This document shows, one piece after another, positions 1-6,179 of a stretch of DNA of 7,596 nt. The DNA is taken from assembly GCA_017452215.1 (NCBI GenBank), contig JAFTMU010000059.1, positions 1 through 7,596 on the forward strand, in the 5' to 3' direction. A program made the translations under genes and the position numbers. Every line of letters starts with the position of its first letter. Within the stretch, counting starts at the first letter, position 1. Origin of the DNA: Clostridia bacterium (lineage in GTDB: Bacteria; Bacillota; Clostridia; Oscillospirales; CAG-272). Under the pieces are notes generated by a model. It was not told where the DNA came from, did no database searches, and worked only from the letters and a program-made list of their open reading frames with translations.

Positions 1-53
1 CGAGAGCGTTGTTTGCCCCGTTGAGGAATAAGCAAAGGGGTTTTTAATACCTT
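1..53 (+). other. Probable 3' end of an upstream gene plus leader of the permease gene
   Basis: Too short to identify. All three forward frames stop before the permease start: at 22-24, 29-31 and 45-47. The frame ending in TAA at 29-31 leaves a 22-base gap that contains the permease's ribosome binding site (AAAGGGG, 34-40), which is the most natural arrangement. Importers of this type often have the solute-binding protein gene directly upstream, so the end of such a gene is a reasonable guess. Nothing in these few codons proves it. No promoter is visible here, so transcription probably enters from the left. Confidence 0.3.
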
Positions 54-743
54 ATGGATTTTTGGTTGATCATGTCTGATCTGTGCAAGGGCTTTGGCGA
101 AACGCTGAAGCTCTTTGCGCTTACATTGGTGATTGCGATTCCCTTGGGACTGCTTTTGAGCTTTTGCTCCATGTCCCGCTTCAAGCCCCTTTCCTGGCTG
201 ACCAAGGGGTTTATCTGGATCAGTCGGGGGACGCCTCTGCTTTTGCAATGCGTTATCGTTACCTTTGTACCCTCGGTGGTTTTGCATATTCCCAACAAGG
301 ATTTTATGAAGCTGCTGCATCTGGACAGCATTGCGTCGTTGCAATTTTTGTTTGTTCTGATCGCTTTTGGCATTAACTATGCCTGCTATTTCGCCGTTAT
401 TTTTGAGGGCGGAATCAAAAACGTCCCCAAGGGACAAAGGGAAGCGGGGCAGGTACTTGGTATGACCAAGCGGCAGATCTTTACCCACGTTATCCTGATG
501 CAGGTGGTCCGTAAGATCGTGGCTCCCATGAGCAATGAGATCATTACTCTGGTCAAGGATACGGCGCTTGCCCGCACCTTGGGTGTTGCCGAGATCCTCA
601 TGGTGGCATACGAGAAGGTCAATTACTATGCAGTGCTCTCTCCCTTGCTTTACGCAGGCGGATTTTACCTGGCATTCAGCGGACTTCTGACCGTTTTGTT
701 CCACCTGTTGGAAAAGAAGATCGGGTATTACGAGGTGGCTTGA
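54..743 (+). CDS. Amino acid ABC transporter permease (polar amino acid, HisM/GlnP-type)
   Basis: Integral membrane subunit of an importer in the polar amino acid uptake family (His/Gln/Glu/Arg/cystine type), which forms the channel that the neighbouring ATPase drives. The 229-residue length fits the family. Hydrophobic membrane segments lie at roughly residues 18-40, 60-80, 95-117 and 195-218. The family motif RGTPLLLQ is at 58-65. The cytoplasmic EAA-type coupling loop, beginning REAGQVLGMTKRQIF, is at about 129-143, followed by the characteristic LVKDTAL at about 166-172. The ATG at 54 is preceded by AAAGGGG (34-40), which is rather distant; an in-frame ATG at 72 is possible, but the family normally has a short cytoplasmic N-terminus like the one used here. 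The gene ends one base before the ATPase start, so the two are clearly co-transcribed. The substrate cannot be told from sequence. Confidence 0.93.
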   Translation: MDFWLIMSDLCKGFGETLKLFALTLVIAIPLGLLLSFCSMSRFKPLSWLTKGFIWISRGTPLLLQCVIVTFVPSVVLHIPNKDFMKLLHLDSIASLQFLFVLIAFGINYACYFAVIFEGGIKNVPKGQREAGQVLGMTKRQIFTHVILMQVVRKIVAPMSNEIITLVKDTALARTLGVAEILMVAYEKVNYYAVLSPLLYAGGFYLAFSGLLTVLFHLLEKKIGYYEVA

Positions 744-744
744 A

Positions 745-1524
745 ATGTCTGAAATTTTAGAAGAAAAATACTTGCAGGTCAAGGGGCTTTACAAAAGCTT
801 TGGTGATTTTCCCGTTTTGAAGGGGATCGATTTTTCTCTGAACAAGGGGGAAATATTGAGCATCATCGGCTCCTCGGGAAGCGGAAAAAGCACGCTTTTG
901 CGTTGCCTCAACTTTTTGGAGCTGGCAGATGCGGGGACGATCTCCGTCAACGGCGAGGTGCTCTATGACGGAGTCGACTTCAAGGGAAAGAAAGCCTCGG
1001 ACAAGGATCTGCGGGAAAAACGGCTGCATTTCGGATTGGTCTTTCAATCCTTTAACCTCTTTCCCCAATACGACGTGTTGAAAAACCTGATGCTGGCGCC
1101 TCTGCTCCTCAAAAAGGGAACAAAGGAGGAGCTGGAGCAAAAGGCAATGGCGCTGTTGGAAAGCGTAGGGCTTTCGGACAAGGTGCACTATTATCCCTAT
1201 CAGCTCTCGGGAGGACAGCAGCAGCGTGTGTCCATTGCAAGAGCGTTGGCGTTGGATCCCGATATCCTTTGCTTTGACGAGCCTACGTCGGCGTTGGATC
1301 CCGAATTGACGGTGGAGGTTTTACGGGTCATTAAGGGGCTCAAGGCGTTGGGAAGCACTATGGTGATCGTTACCCACGAAATGGAATTTGCCCGCAGTGT
1401 TTCCGACCGTGTGATCTATATGCGTGACGGAATCATTGAGGCAGAGGGCACGCCCGAGGAGGTCTTTGGTGAAAATCAAAATCCTCATTTGCAGCAGTTC
1501 CTCAACAGTGGAAAAACAATTTGA
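745..1524 (+). CDS. Amino acid ABC transporter ATP-binding protein (GlnQ/HisP-type)
   Basis: Cytoplasmic ATPase that powers the importer by binding and hydrolysing ATP at the coupling loops of the permease. All ABC motifs are intact in the 259 residues: Walker A GSSGSGKST (42-50), Q-loop Gln101 in VFQSFNLFP, signature LSGGQQQR (154-161), Walker B ILCFDEP with catalytic Glu179, D-loop SALD (182-185) and switch His211 in VTHEM. The VFQ-x-FNLFP sequence and the motif spacing are typical of polar amino acid ATPases. There is an acidic/lysine-rich stretch at about 75-95 that is somewhat longer than in HisP or GlnQ. The ATG sits one base after the permease stop, with GAGGTGG (732-738) inside the end of the permease gene as its ribosome binding site. 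An intrinsic terminator follows directly, making this the last gene of its operon. Confidence 0.96.
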   Translation: MSEILEEKYLQVKGLYKSFGDFPVLKGIDFSLNKGEILSIIGSSGSGKSTLLRCLNFLELADAGTISVNGEVLYDGVDFKGKKASDKDLREKRLHFGLVFQSFNLFPQYDVLKNLMLAPLLLKKGTKEELEQKAMALLESVGLSDKVHYYPYQLSGGQQQRVSIARALALDPDILCFDEPTSALDPELTVEVLRVIKGLKALGSTMVIVTHEMEFARSVSDRVIYMRDGIIEAEGTPEEVFGENQNPHLQQFLNSGKTI

Positions 1525-1532
1525 TAACAGGG

Positions 1533-1575
1533 TAGGCGTTCGGTTGCTTTTTGGCAGGCGGACGCCTGTTTTTTT
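1533..1575 (+). terminator. Rho-independent terminator of the ABC transporter operon
   Basis: Bases 1534-1542 (AGGCGTTCG) pair with 1559-1567 (CGGACGCCT) as a 9-bp stem with one G-U pair. Above a G/G mismatch, a further 4-bp stem (1544-1547 with 1554-1557) closes a 6-base loop. Seven T residues follow at 1569-1575. A smaller alternative hairpin, CAGGC/GCCTG at 1555-1559 and 1564-1568, uses the same right arm. The structure lies 9 bases after the ATPase stop and isolates the importer from the aromatic operon. Confidence 0.92.
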
Positions 1576-1619
1576 GCTTATTTGAAGGCAAAAATATTGG
1601 ATTTCTTTATACCAAGCAC

Positions 1620-1648
1620 TTGACAATTCCTCATTATGATAGTATAAT
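1620..1648 (+). promoter_or_regulatory. Consensus sigma-70/sigma-A promoter of the aromatic amino acid operon
   Basis: TTGACA at 1620-1625 and TATAAT at 1643-1648 are both perfect consensus hexamers, separated by exactly 17 bases. The upstream stretch (about 1580-1610) is AT-rich and could act as an UP element. The expected start is near 1655, giving a leader of only about 32 bases. That is too short for a T-box, riboswitch or peptide attenuator, so any control would more likely act at initiation. Two more TATAAT hexamers overlap or follow at 1648-1653 and 1656-1661. Confidence 0.9.
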
Positions 1649-1659
1649 ATAATATTATA
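1648..1659. repeat. 12-bp perfect AT palindrome over the predicted transcription start
   Basis: TATAATATTATA is identical to its reverse complement and spans the end of the -10 box to just past the expected +1. Its place would suit an operator for a dimeric repressor. However, it is made only of A and T in an AT-rich promoter and could arise by chance or reflect duplicated -10 elements. The sequence is certain; a regulatory role is not. Confidence 0.4.
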
Positions 1660-1670
1660 ATTCTTTCTGT

Positions 1671-1678
1671 AAGGACGG
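1671..1678 (+). promoter_or_regulatory. Ribosome binding site of the aminotransferase gene
   Basis: AAGGACGG lies 8 bases before the ATG at 1687 and is a one-mismatch match to the AAGGAGG core. It supports 1687 as the start, rather than the in-frame ATG five codons further in. Confidence 0.75.
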
Positions 1679-1686
1679 AAACTACC

Positions 1687-2877
1687 ATGGTAAACGAGAA
1701 AATGAGAGGCTTGGGCGCACATCGCTCGGTCATTCGTGAGCTGTTTGAATACGGAAAAAAGAGAAAGGCGGAGATCGGAGCGGAGAACGTGTTTGATTTT
1801 AGTCTTGGGAATCCCAGTGTTCCTGCTCCCGACGGGGTCAACAAGGCTTTGTCCCGTCTTTTGGAGGAACGGGACGCCGTTTCTCTGCACGGATATACCA
1901 GCGCACAGGGCGATGCAGGCGTTCGCCGTGCCATTGCCGACTATATCGCCAAAACCCAGGGCGTGGAAATGAATGCGGATCTGATCTATCTGACCGTTGG
2001 CGCCGCCGCTTCCTTGACGATCTCCCTTAGCGCAGTGCTGAACGAGGGAGACGAGGTAATCCTGCTGGCTCCGTTCTTTCCCGAGTATCGGGTATTTGCA
2101 GAGCGAACGGGGGCAAAGGTGGTTCCTGTCCTTTGCGATCCCAAGAGCTTTCAGCCGGATCTTGCTGCCGTTGAGGCGGCGATCACCGAACGGACGAGAG
2201 CGATCATTGTCAATTCTCCCAACAATCCCACGGGAGCGGTGATGACGCCCGAGAGCGCTCGGGGGCTTGCCGATCTGCTTGCAAAAAAGGAAAAGGAATA
2301 CGGAAACGCCATTTGGCTCATTGCGGACGAGCCCTACCGTGAATTGGTTTACGGAGACGCCACCGTGCCGTACCTGCCTGCCCTTTACGATAACACCTTG
2401 GTGTGCTATTCGTTCAGTAAATCTCTCTCCTTGCCCGGTGAACGCATTGGATATATTGCGGTCTCGCCAAAGGCAGAGGAGGCATCGGCAGTCTACGCCG
2501 CCATTTGCGGAGCGGGAAGGGCGCTTGGCTTTGTTTGCGCTCCCGCACTGTTCCAATACATGATCCCCGAGGTGCTTGGCATGACGGCGGATATTTCGGT
2601 GTACGATACCAACCGACGTTTGCTTTACAACGCACTGACTGAGTACGGTTATGAGGCGGTGTATCCCGACGGAGCGTTTTATCTCTTCGTCAAGGCGCTG
2701 GAGCCCGATGCCAACGCATTCTGCGAGAGGGCAAAGGGGGAGGAGCTTTTGCTGGTGCCCAGTGATAGCTTTGGCTGTCCCGGCTACGTACGCATTTCCT
2801 ATTGCGTGACCACCGAGCAGATCGAGCGCTCCTTGCCTGCATTCAAGAGATTGGCGGAGTCCTATCAAAAGGCGTAA
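1687..2877 (+). CDS. Pyridoxal-phosphate aminotransferase, class I/II (aspartate aminotransferase fold)
   Basis: Cytoplasmic PLP enzyme that moves an amino group between an amino acid and a 2-oxo acid. Family landmarks in order are: FSLGNPSVPAP (38-48), cofactor-contacting Asn180 in SPNNPTG (177-183), Asp214 and Tyr217 in ADEPYREL (pyridine nitrogen and O3' contacts), the Schiff-base Lys245 in SFSKSLSLPGERIGY, and the substrate-carboxylate Arg369 in YVRISY. The 396-residue length is normal for fold type I aminotransferases. It is the first gene of the operon and is followed 30 bases later by the gene for the enzyme that makes phenylpyruvate. The likely role is therefore amination of phenylpyruvate (perhaps also hydroxyphenylpyruvate or prephenate) with glutamate or aspartate. 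That role is inferred from context only; an aspartate- or broad-specificity enzyme is the alternative. No symbol is given because subfamilies cannot be separated by eye. Confidence 0.93.
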   Translation: MVNEKMRGLGAHRSVIRELFEYGKKRKAEIGAENVFDFSLGNPSVPAPDGVNKALSRLLEERDAVSLHGYTSAQGDAGVRRAIADYIAKTQGVEMNADLIYLTVGAAASLTISLSAVLNEGDEVILLAPFFPEYRVFAERTGAKVVPVLCDPKSFQPDLAAVEAAITERTRAIIVNSPNNPTGAVMTPESARGLADLLAKKEKEYGNAIWLIADEPYRELVYGDATVPYLPALYDNTLVCYSFSKSLSLPGERIGYIAVSPKAEEASAVYAAICGAGRALGFVCAPALFQYMIPEVLGMTADISVYDTNRRLLYNALTEYGYEAVYPDGAFYLFVKALEPDANAFCERAKGEELLLVPSDSFGCPGYVRISYCVTTEQIERSLPAFKRLAESYQKA

Positions 2878-2907
2878 GCCCAAGGATATTCAAGAGGATT
2901 TGGAAGC

Positions 2908-4005
2908 ATGAATTTGTTGGAAGAAGCAAGAAAAGAGATCAACGAGGTGGATGCTCAAATGGCGGAGCTTTTCGTTCGCCGTATGAGAGCCGCCGAAAAG
3001 GTTGCCGAATATAAAAAGCAGCATGCACTGCCCATTCTTGATCCCGCACGGGAGGAGCTTGTGGTGCAGAATAATGCAAAGCTGGTGGAGGACGAGACAC
3101 TGCGCTCCTACTACATCAACTTCATTCGCAAGAACATGGAGATTTCCAGAGCGTATCAGCAACAGCTCCTTGAGGGAATGCGTGTTGCCTACTGCGGCAC
3201 CGAGGGGGCCTTTGCCCACATTGCGGCAGGAAAGATCTTTCCCACCTCCCAGCGTGTGGCTTACCCCGATTTTGTCTCTGCTTACCGCTCGGTGGAAAAC
3301 GGAGAATGCGACGTAGCGGTGCTCCCTGTGGAGAACAGCTACAACGGTGAGGTGGGGCAGGTGACCGATCTGATGTTTTCGGGCTCACTCTTTGTCAGCG
3401 AGATGCTGGATCTTGCGGTGACCCACGACCTTTTGGTAGTGCCGGGAACCAAGAAAGAGGACATCAAGGAGATCGTCAGTCACCCCCAAGCCCTTGGACA
3501 GTGCGCACAGTACGTCAGGGAAAACGGTTGGAAAACAGCAGAATACTCCAATACCGCTCTTGCCGCACGCTACGTGGCAGAGAACGGGGACAAGAGTGTT
3601 GCTGCCATTGCCAGTGAGGAGGCGGCAGGGATCTTTGGCTTGGAGGTTCTGGAAAGAAACATCCACGCCAGCCGCAGCACTACCACTCGCTTTGCCGCCT
3701 TTTCCAGGGTGGAAAGCAAGCGCCATTCCAAGCGCATGGGTGAGCACTTTATTCTTCTGTTTACGGTGAAAAATGAAGCGGGTGCTCTTGCCAAGGCAGT
3801 GGATATTATTGGACGCTTTGGATTCAATATGCGCACCCTGCGCAGCCGTCCCATGAAGGAGCTGTTGTGGCAGTATTACTTCTACGTGGAGGCAGAGGGA
3901 GACGTTTACACCGAAGCTGGCGAATGGATGATTCGTGAGTTGAGTCTGTTTTGCGACCGCCTGAAGCTTGCGGGAACCTATTTTAACGGAAGCTTGAACG
4001 GTTGA
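2908..4005 (+). CDS. pheA: Bifunctional chorismate mutase / prephenate dehydratase with ACT domain
   Basis: Converts chorismate to prephenate and then to phenylpyruvate, the committed branch to phenylalanine. Residues 1-88 are an AroQ-class chorismate mutase. Aligned by eye with E. coli PheA, the active-site residues are all present: Arg8, Arg25, Lys36, Asp45, Arg48, Glu49 and Gln85 (E. coli Arg11, Arg28, Lys39, Asp48, Arg51, Glu52, Gln88). The prephenate dehydratase domain begins at VAYCGTEGAFAHIAA (93-107), includes LPVENSYNGEVG (139-150) and ends with the catalytic Thr-Arg-Phe signature at 260-262. A C-terminal ACT domain (about 279-355) should sense phenylalanine, with GALA at 292-295 and RSRP at 312-315 where E. 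coli has GALV and ESRP. The length of 365 is close to the 386 of E. coli. AAGAGGA (2892-2898) precedes the ATG by 9 bases. Confidence 0.97.
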   Translation: MNLLEEARKEINEVDAQMAELFVRRMRAAEKVAEYKKQHALPILDPAREELVVQNNAKLVEDETLRSYYINFIRKNMEISRAYQQQLLEGMRVAYCGTEGAFAHIAAGKIFPTSQRVAYPDFVSAYRSVENGECDVAVLPVENSYNGEVGQVTDLMFSGSLFVSEMLDLAVTHDLLVVPGTKKEDIKEIVSHPQALGQCAQYVRENGWKTAEYSNTALAARYVAENGDKSVAAIASEEAAGIFGLEVLERNIHASRSTTTRFAAFSRVESKRHSKRMGEHFILLFTVKNEAGALAKAVDIIGRFGFNMRTLRSRPMKELLWQYYFYVEAEGDVYTEAGEWMIRELSLFCDRLKLAGTYFNGSLNG

Positions 4006-4028
4006 TCATACAGAGTTAGGAGTCGATT

Positions 4029-5054
4029 ATGGTTTTGCATTTGGACTTGCCTCGGGGCGGCTACGATATCTATTTGGAAAGAGGAGCGCTTGGACGTGCC
4101 AAAGAGCTTTTGCGTCTGGACCGAAAGGTCTTGGTGGTGACGGACAGCGGTGTTCCCGCAAGCTATGCGCAGTGTGTTGCGGAGCAATGTAAGGAGAGTG
4201 TGATCGTTACCGTTCCCACAGGAGAGGGAAGCAAGAGCTTTGCCACCTTTGAGATGCTCTCCCGCACCTTGCTTGAAAAGGGCTTTACCCGCAGTGACTG
4301 TGTGGTTGCCGTTGGCGGCGGTGTGGTAGGAGATCTTTCGGGCTTTGCCGCTGCTTCCTATATGCGTGGGATCGATTTTTACAACATCCCCACCACGGTG
4401 CTCTCCCAGGTGGATTCCTCCATCGGCGGCAAGGTTGCCATCAACCTTGACAGTGTCAAAAATATTATCGGTGCATTTTATCAGCCCAAAGCAGTCCTGA
4501 TCGACCCCGAGGTTTTAAAGACCTTGCCCCGTCGGCAGATCGCAAACGGTCTTTGTGAGGCGCTCAAAATGTCCCTGACCTCGGACAGAGAGTTGTTCTC
4601 AATTTTTGAAGGCGGTAGGGCAGAGGCAGAGATCGATACTGTGATTGAGCGCTCCCTTCGTATCAAGAAGGCAGTGGTCGAGGAGGATGAAAAGGAAACG
4701 GGCTTGCGCCGTATTCTGAATTTCGGGCATACGTTGGGGCACGGGATCGAGGGAGCGCAGGAGCTCTCTGGTCTGTATCACGGGGAGTGTGTTGCCCTGG
4801 GAATGATCCCCATGTGCTCGACCTCTGTCAGAGAACGATTGCTCCCCGTGCTTGCCTCGTTGGGGCTTCCCACGAGGATCGAGGGAGATCTTGAACGGAT
4901 GCTGGACGTGGCATCTCACGATAAAAAATGCGACGGAGGCGCTATCTCCGTGGTTTACGTCAACGAGGTTGGATCCTTTGAGATACAGAAAAAGCCCGTT
5001 GAGGATTGGAAAAACGAGATCAGAAAAGCATTGGGAGGAGGAGTATCCCTATGA
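4029..5054 (+). CDS. aroB: 3-dehydroquinate synthase
   Basis: Converts DAHP to 3-dehydroquinate, the second step of the shikimate pathway, using NAD+ and a divalent metal. Visible family blocks are the dinucleotide-binding GGGVVGDLSGF (96-106), PTTVLSQVDSSIGGK (121-135), KNIIGAFYQP (144-153), NGLCEALK (173-180) with metal ligand Glu177, NFGHTLGHGIE (231-241) with metal ligand His234, and YHGECVALGM (250-259) with metal ligand His251. A DKK motif follows near residue 300. The 341 residues are slightly short for the family because the N-terminus is compact. The ribosome binding site AGGAG (4018-4022) is 6 bases before the ATG and 23 bases separate it from pheA. The stop codon overlaps the aroC start in ATGA. 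Confidence 0.97.
   Translation: MVLHLDLPRGGYDIYLERGALGRAKELLRLDRKVLVVTDSGVPASYAQCVAEQCKESVIVTVPTGEGSKSFATFEMLSRTLLEKGFTRSDCVVAVGGGVVGDLSGFAAASYMRGIDFYNIPTTVLSQVDSSIGGKVAINLDSVKNIIGAFYQPKAVLIDPEVLKTLPRRQIANGLCEALKMSLTSDRELFSIFEGGRAEAEIDTVIERSLRIKKAVVEEDEKETGLRRILNFGHTLGHGIEGAQELSGLYHGECVALGMIPMCSTSVRERLLPVLASLGLPTRIEGDLERMLDVASHDKKCDGGAISVVYVNEVGSFEIQKKPVEDWKNEIRKALGGGVSL
5033..5043 (+). promoter_or_regulatory. Ribosome binding site fixing the aroC start inside the end of aroB
   Basis: GGGAGGAGGAG, containing the full AGGAGG core at 5036-5041, lies 9 bases before the ATG at 5051. It decides for 5051 over the in-frame TTG at 5006, which would add 15 residues that have no place in chorismate synthases. 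The site is within aroB coding sequence, so ribosomes finishing aroB pass through it. Confidence 0.85.
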
Positions 5055-6136
5055 AGAATACCTTTGGACAAAGCGTAGCGGTGACTCTGTTCGGGGAAAG
5101 CCACGGCAGCGAGGTAGGCGCCGTTCTGGACGGGCTTGCCCCGGGGCTTTTGATCGACGAGGACTTTATTCGCCATCAGCTCTCTCTCCGCCGTCCCGAG
5201 GGGAAGATCTCTACCGCCCGTGTGGAGGCGGACGAGTTCCGCATCGTCAGCGGTGTATTTGAGGGACGCACCACGGGTACGCCTCTGTGTATCCTGATTC
5301 CCAATACCAATACAAGAAGCAAGGACTACACCAAGGGCTTGCCCCGTCCCGGACACGCCGATTATACGGCAGAGTGTAAATATCACGGCTTTCAGGATTA
5401 TCGGGGCGGCGGACATTTTTCGGGCAGGATCACGGCGGCGTTGGTTGCCGCAGGCGCCATTGCGATTCTGGCGCTCAGACAAAACGGGATCCTGATCGGG
5501 ACGCATATCAGTAGACTTGCGTCGATCCCCGACCGTGGGTTTGGAGATTACGTGGCGGATATTGAAGCCTTGGGAGACTCTCGCTTTCCCGTGCTGGACA
5601 CGAAGGTAGAGTCGGTGATGAAGCGACAGATCGAGGAGGCGGCGAGCGAGGGAGACAGCGTTGGCGGTGTTTTGGAAACTGCCGTGATCGGATTGCCCTC
5701 GGGCGTTGGAGAGCCTTGGTTTGATACGGTGGAGAGCGTGCTTTCCCATGCGTTGTTTTCGATTCCCGGAGTGAAGGGCGTGGAGTTCGGTGACGGATTT
5801 GCTCTTTCGGATATGCGGGGAAGCAAAGCCAACGACGGCCTTCGCATGGAGAACGGCAAGGTGGTTACGGTGACCAATCATAACGGCGGTATCAACGGCG
5901 GCATTACCAACGGAATGCCCGTGATCTTCCGCTGTGCGGTCAAGCCCACGCCGTCCATCTTTATAGAGCAGGAAAGCGTGGATCTGGAAGCGAAGCAGAA
6001 TGCAACGCTTTCCTTACAGGGCAGACACGACCCCGCCATCGTGCACCGTGCACGTGTGGTGGTGGACAGTGTTACCGCATTGGTGCTGTGCGATTTGCTG
6101 GCACTGCGCTTCGGGACGGATTTTCCCGATGCGTGA
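5051..6136 (+). CDS. aroC: Chorismate synthase
   Basis: Eliminates phosphate from EPSP to give chorismate, using reduced FMN; last common step of aromatic biosynthesis. From the ATG at 5051 the protein is 361 residues, the usual length, and begins MKNTFGQSVAVTLFGESHG as expected. Both invariant histidines are present, His18 in GESHG and His102 in RPGHADY. The second signature reads RGGGHFSGRIT (118-128) instead of the common RGGGRSSARET, and the third has RHDPAI (325-330) followed by VVVD where many members have a glutamate. The ATG overlaps the aroB stop (ATGA). The C-terminus is short, ending soon after the last conserved helix. The identity is secure; the motif changes point to a divergent subgroup that I associate with Clostridia from memory. 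Confidence 0.96.
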   Translation: MKNTFGQSVAVTLFGESHGSEVGAVLDGLAPGLLIDEDFIRHQLSLRRPEGKISTARVEADEFRIVSGVFEGRTTGTPLCILIPNTNTRSKDYTKGLPRPGHADYTAECKYHGFQDYRGGGHFSGRITAALVAAGAIAILALRQNGILIGTHISRLASIPDRGFGDYVADIEALGDSRFPVLDTKVESVMKRQIEEAASEGDSVGGVLETAVIGLPSGVGEPWFDTVESVLSHALFSIPGVKGVEFGDGFALSDMRGSKANDGLRMENGKVVTVTNHNGGINGGITNGMPVIFRCAVKPTPSIFIEQESVDLEAKQNATLSLQGRHDPAIVHRARVVVDSVTALVLCDLLALRFGTDFPDA

Positions 6137-6164
6137 AGAATAAGGAAAAATAAACAAGTAAGAC

Positions 6165-6173
6165 AGGGGAGGT
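6165..6173 (+). promoter_or_regulatory. Ribosome binding site of the aroE-aroK fusion gene
   Basis: AGGGGAGGT lies 6 bases before the ATG at 6180 in the 43-base gap after aroC, the largest gap between genes of this operon. No hairpin or promoter hexamers are evident in the gap (6137-6179), so the operon appears to continue through it. Confidence 0.8.
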
Positions 6174-6179
6174 CACGGT

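Noticed and set aside
1597..1615. Weak inverted repeat TTGG/CCAA between the terminator and the -35 box
   Set aside because: Only 4 bp with an 11-base AT-rich spacer; expected by chance and not convincing as an operator or hairpin.
1655..1686. Possible leader attenuator, T-box or riboswitch before the aminotransferase gene
   Set aside because: The leader predicted from the promoter is about 32 bases, with no room for alternative hairpins, a leader peptide or a tRNA-binding element.
1321..2883. A 520-codon open frame on the minus strand
   Set aside because: It lies antisense to the end of the ATPase gene, the terminator, the promoter and the whole aminotransferase gene. Its translation shows no recognisable domain, and the plus-strand protein has all its catalytic motifs. 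It is a codon-bias shadow.
3964..3996. Two AAGCTT sites near the end of pheA that could pair as a stem
   Set aside because: AAGCTT is itself palindromic, the stem is short, there is no T-run after it, and aroB follows closely with its own ribosome binding site.
5006..5050. A longer aroC starting at an in-frame TTG
   Set aside because: It adds 15 residues not seen in chorismate synthases. A full AGGAGG sits correctly before the ATG at 5051, and the family's N-terminus begins there.
4955..5881. A 308-codon minus-strand open frame across aroB/aroC
   Set aside because: It is antisense to well-supported aroB and aroC sequence, has no recognisable motifs and no independent start signals that I can see.
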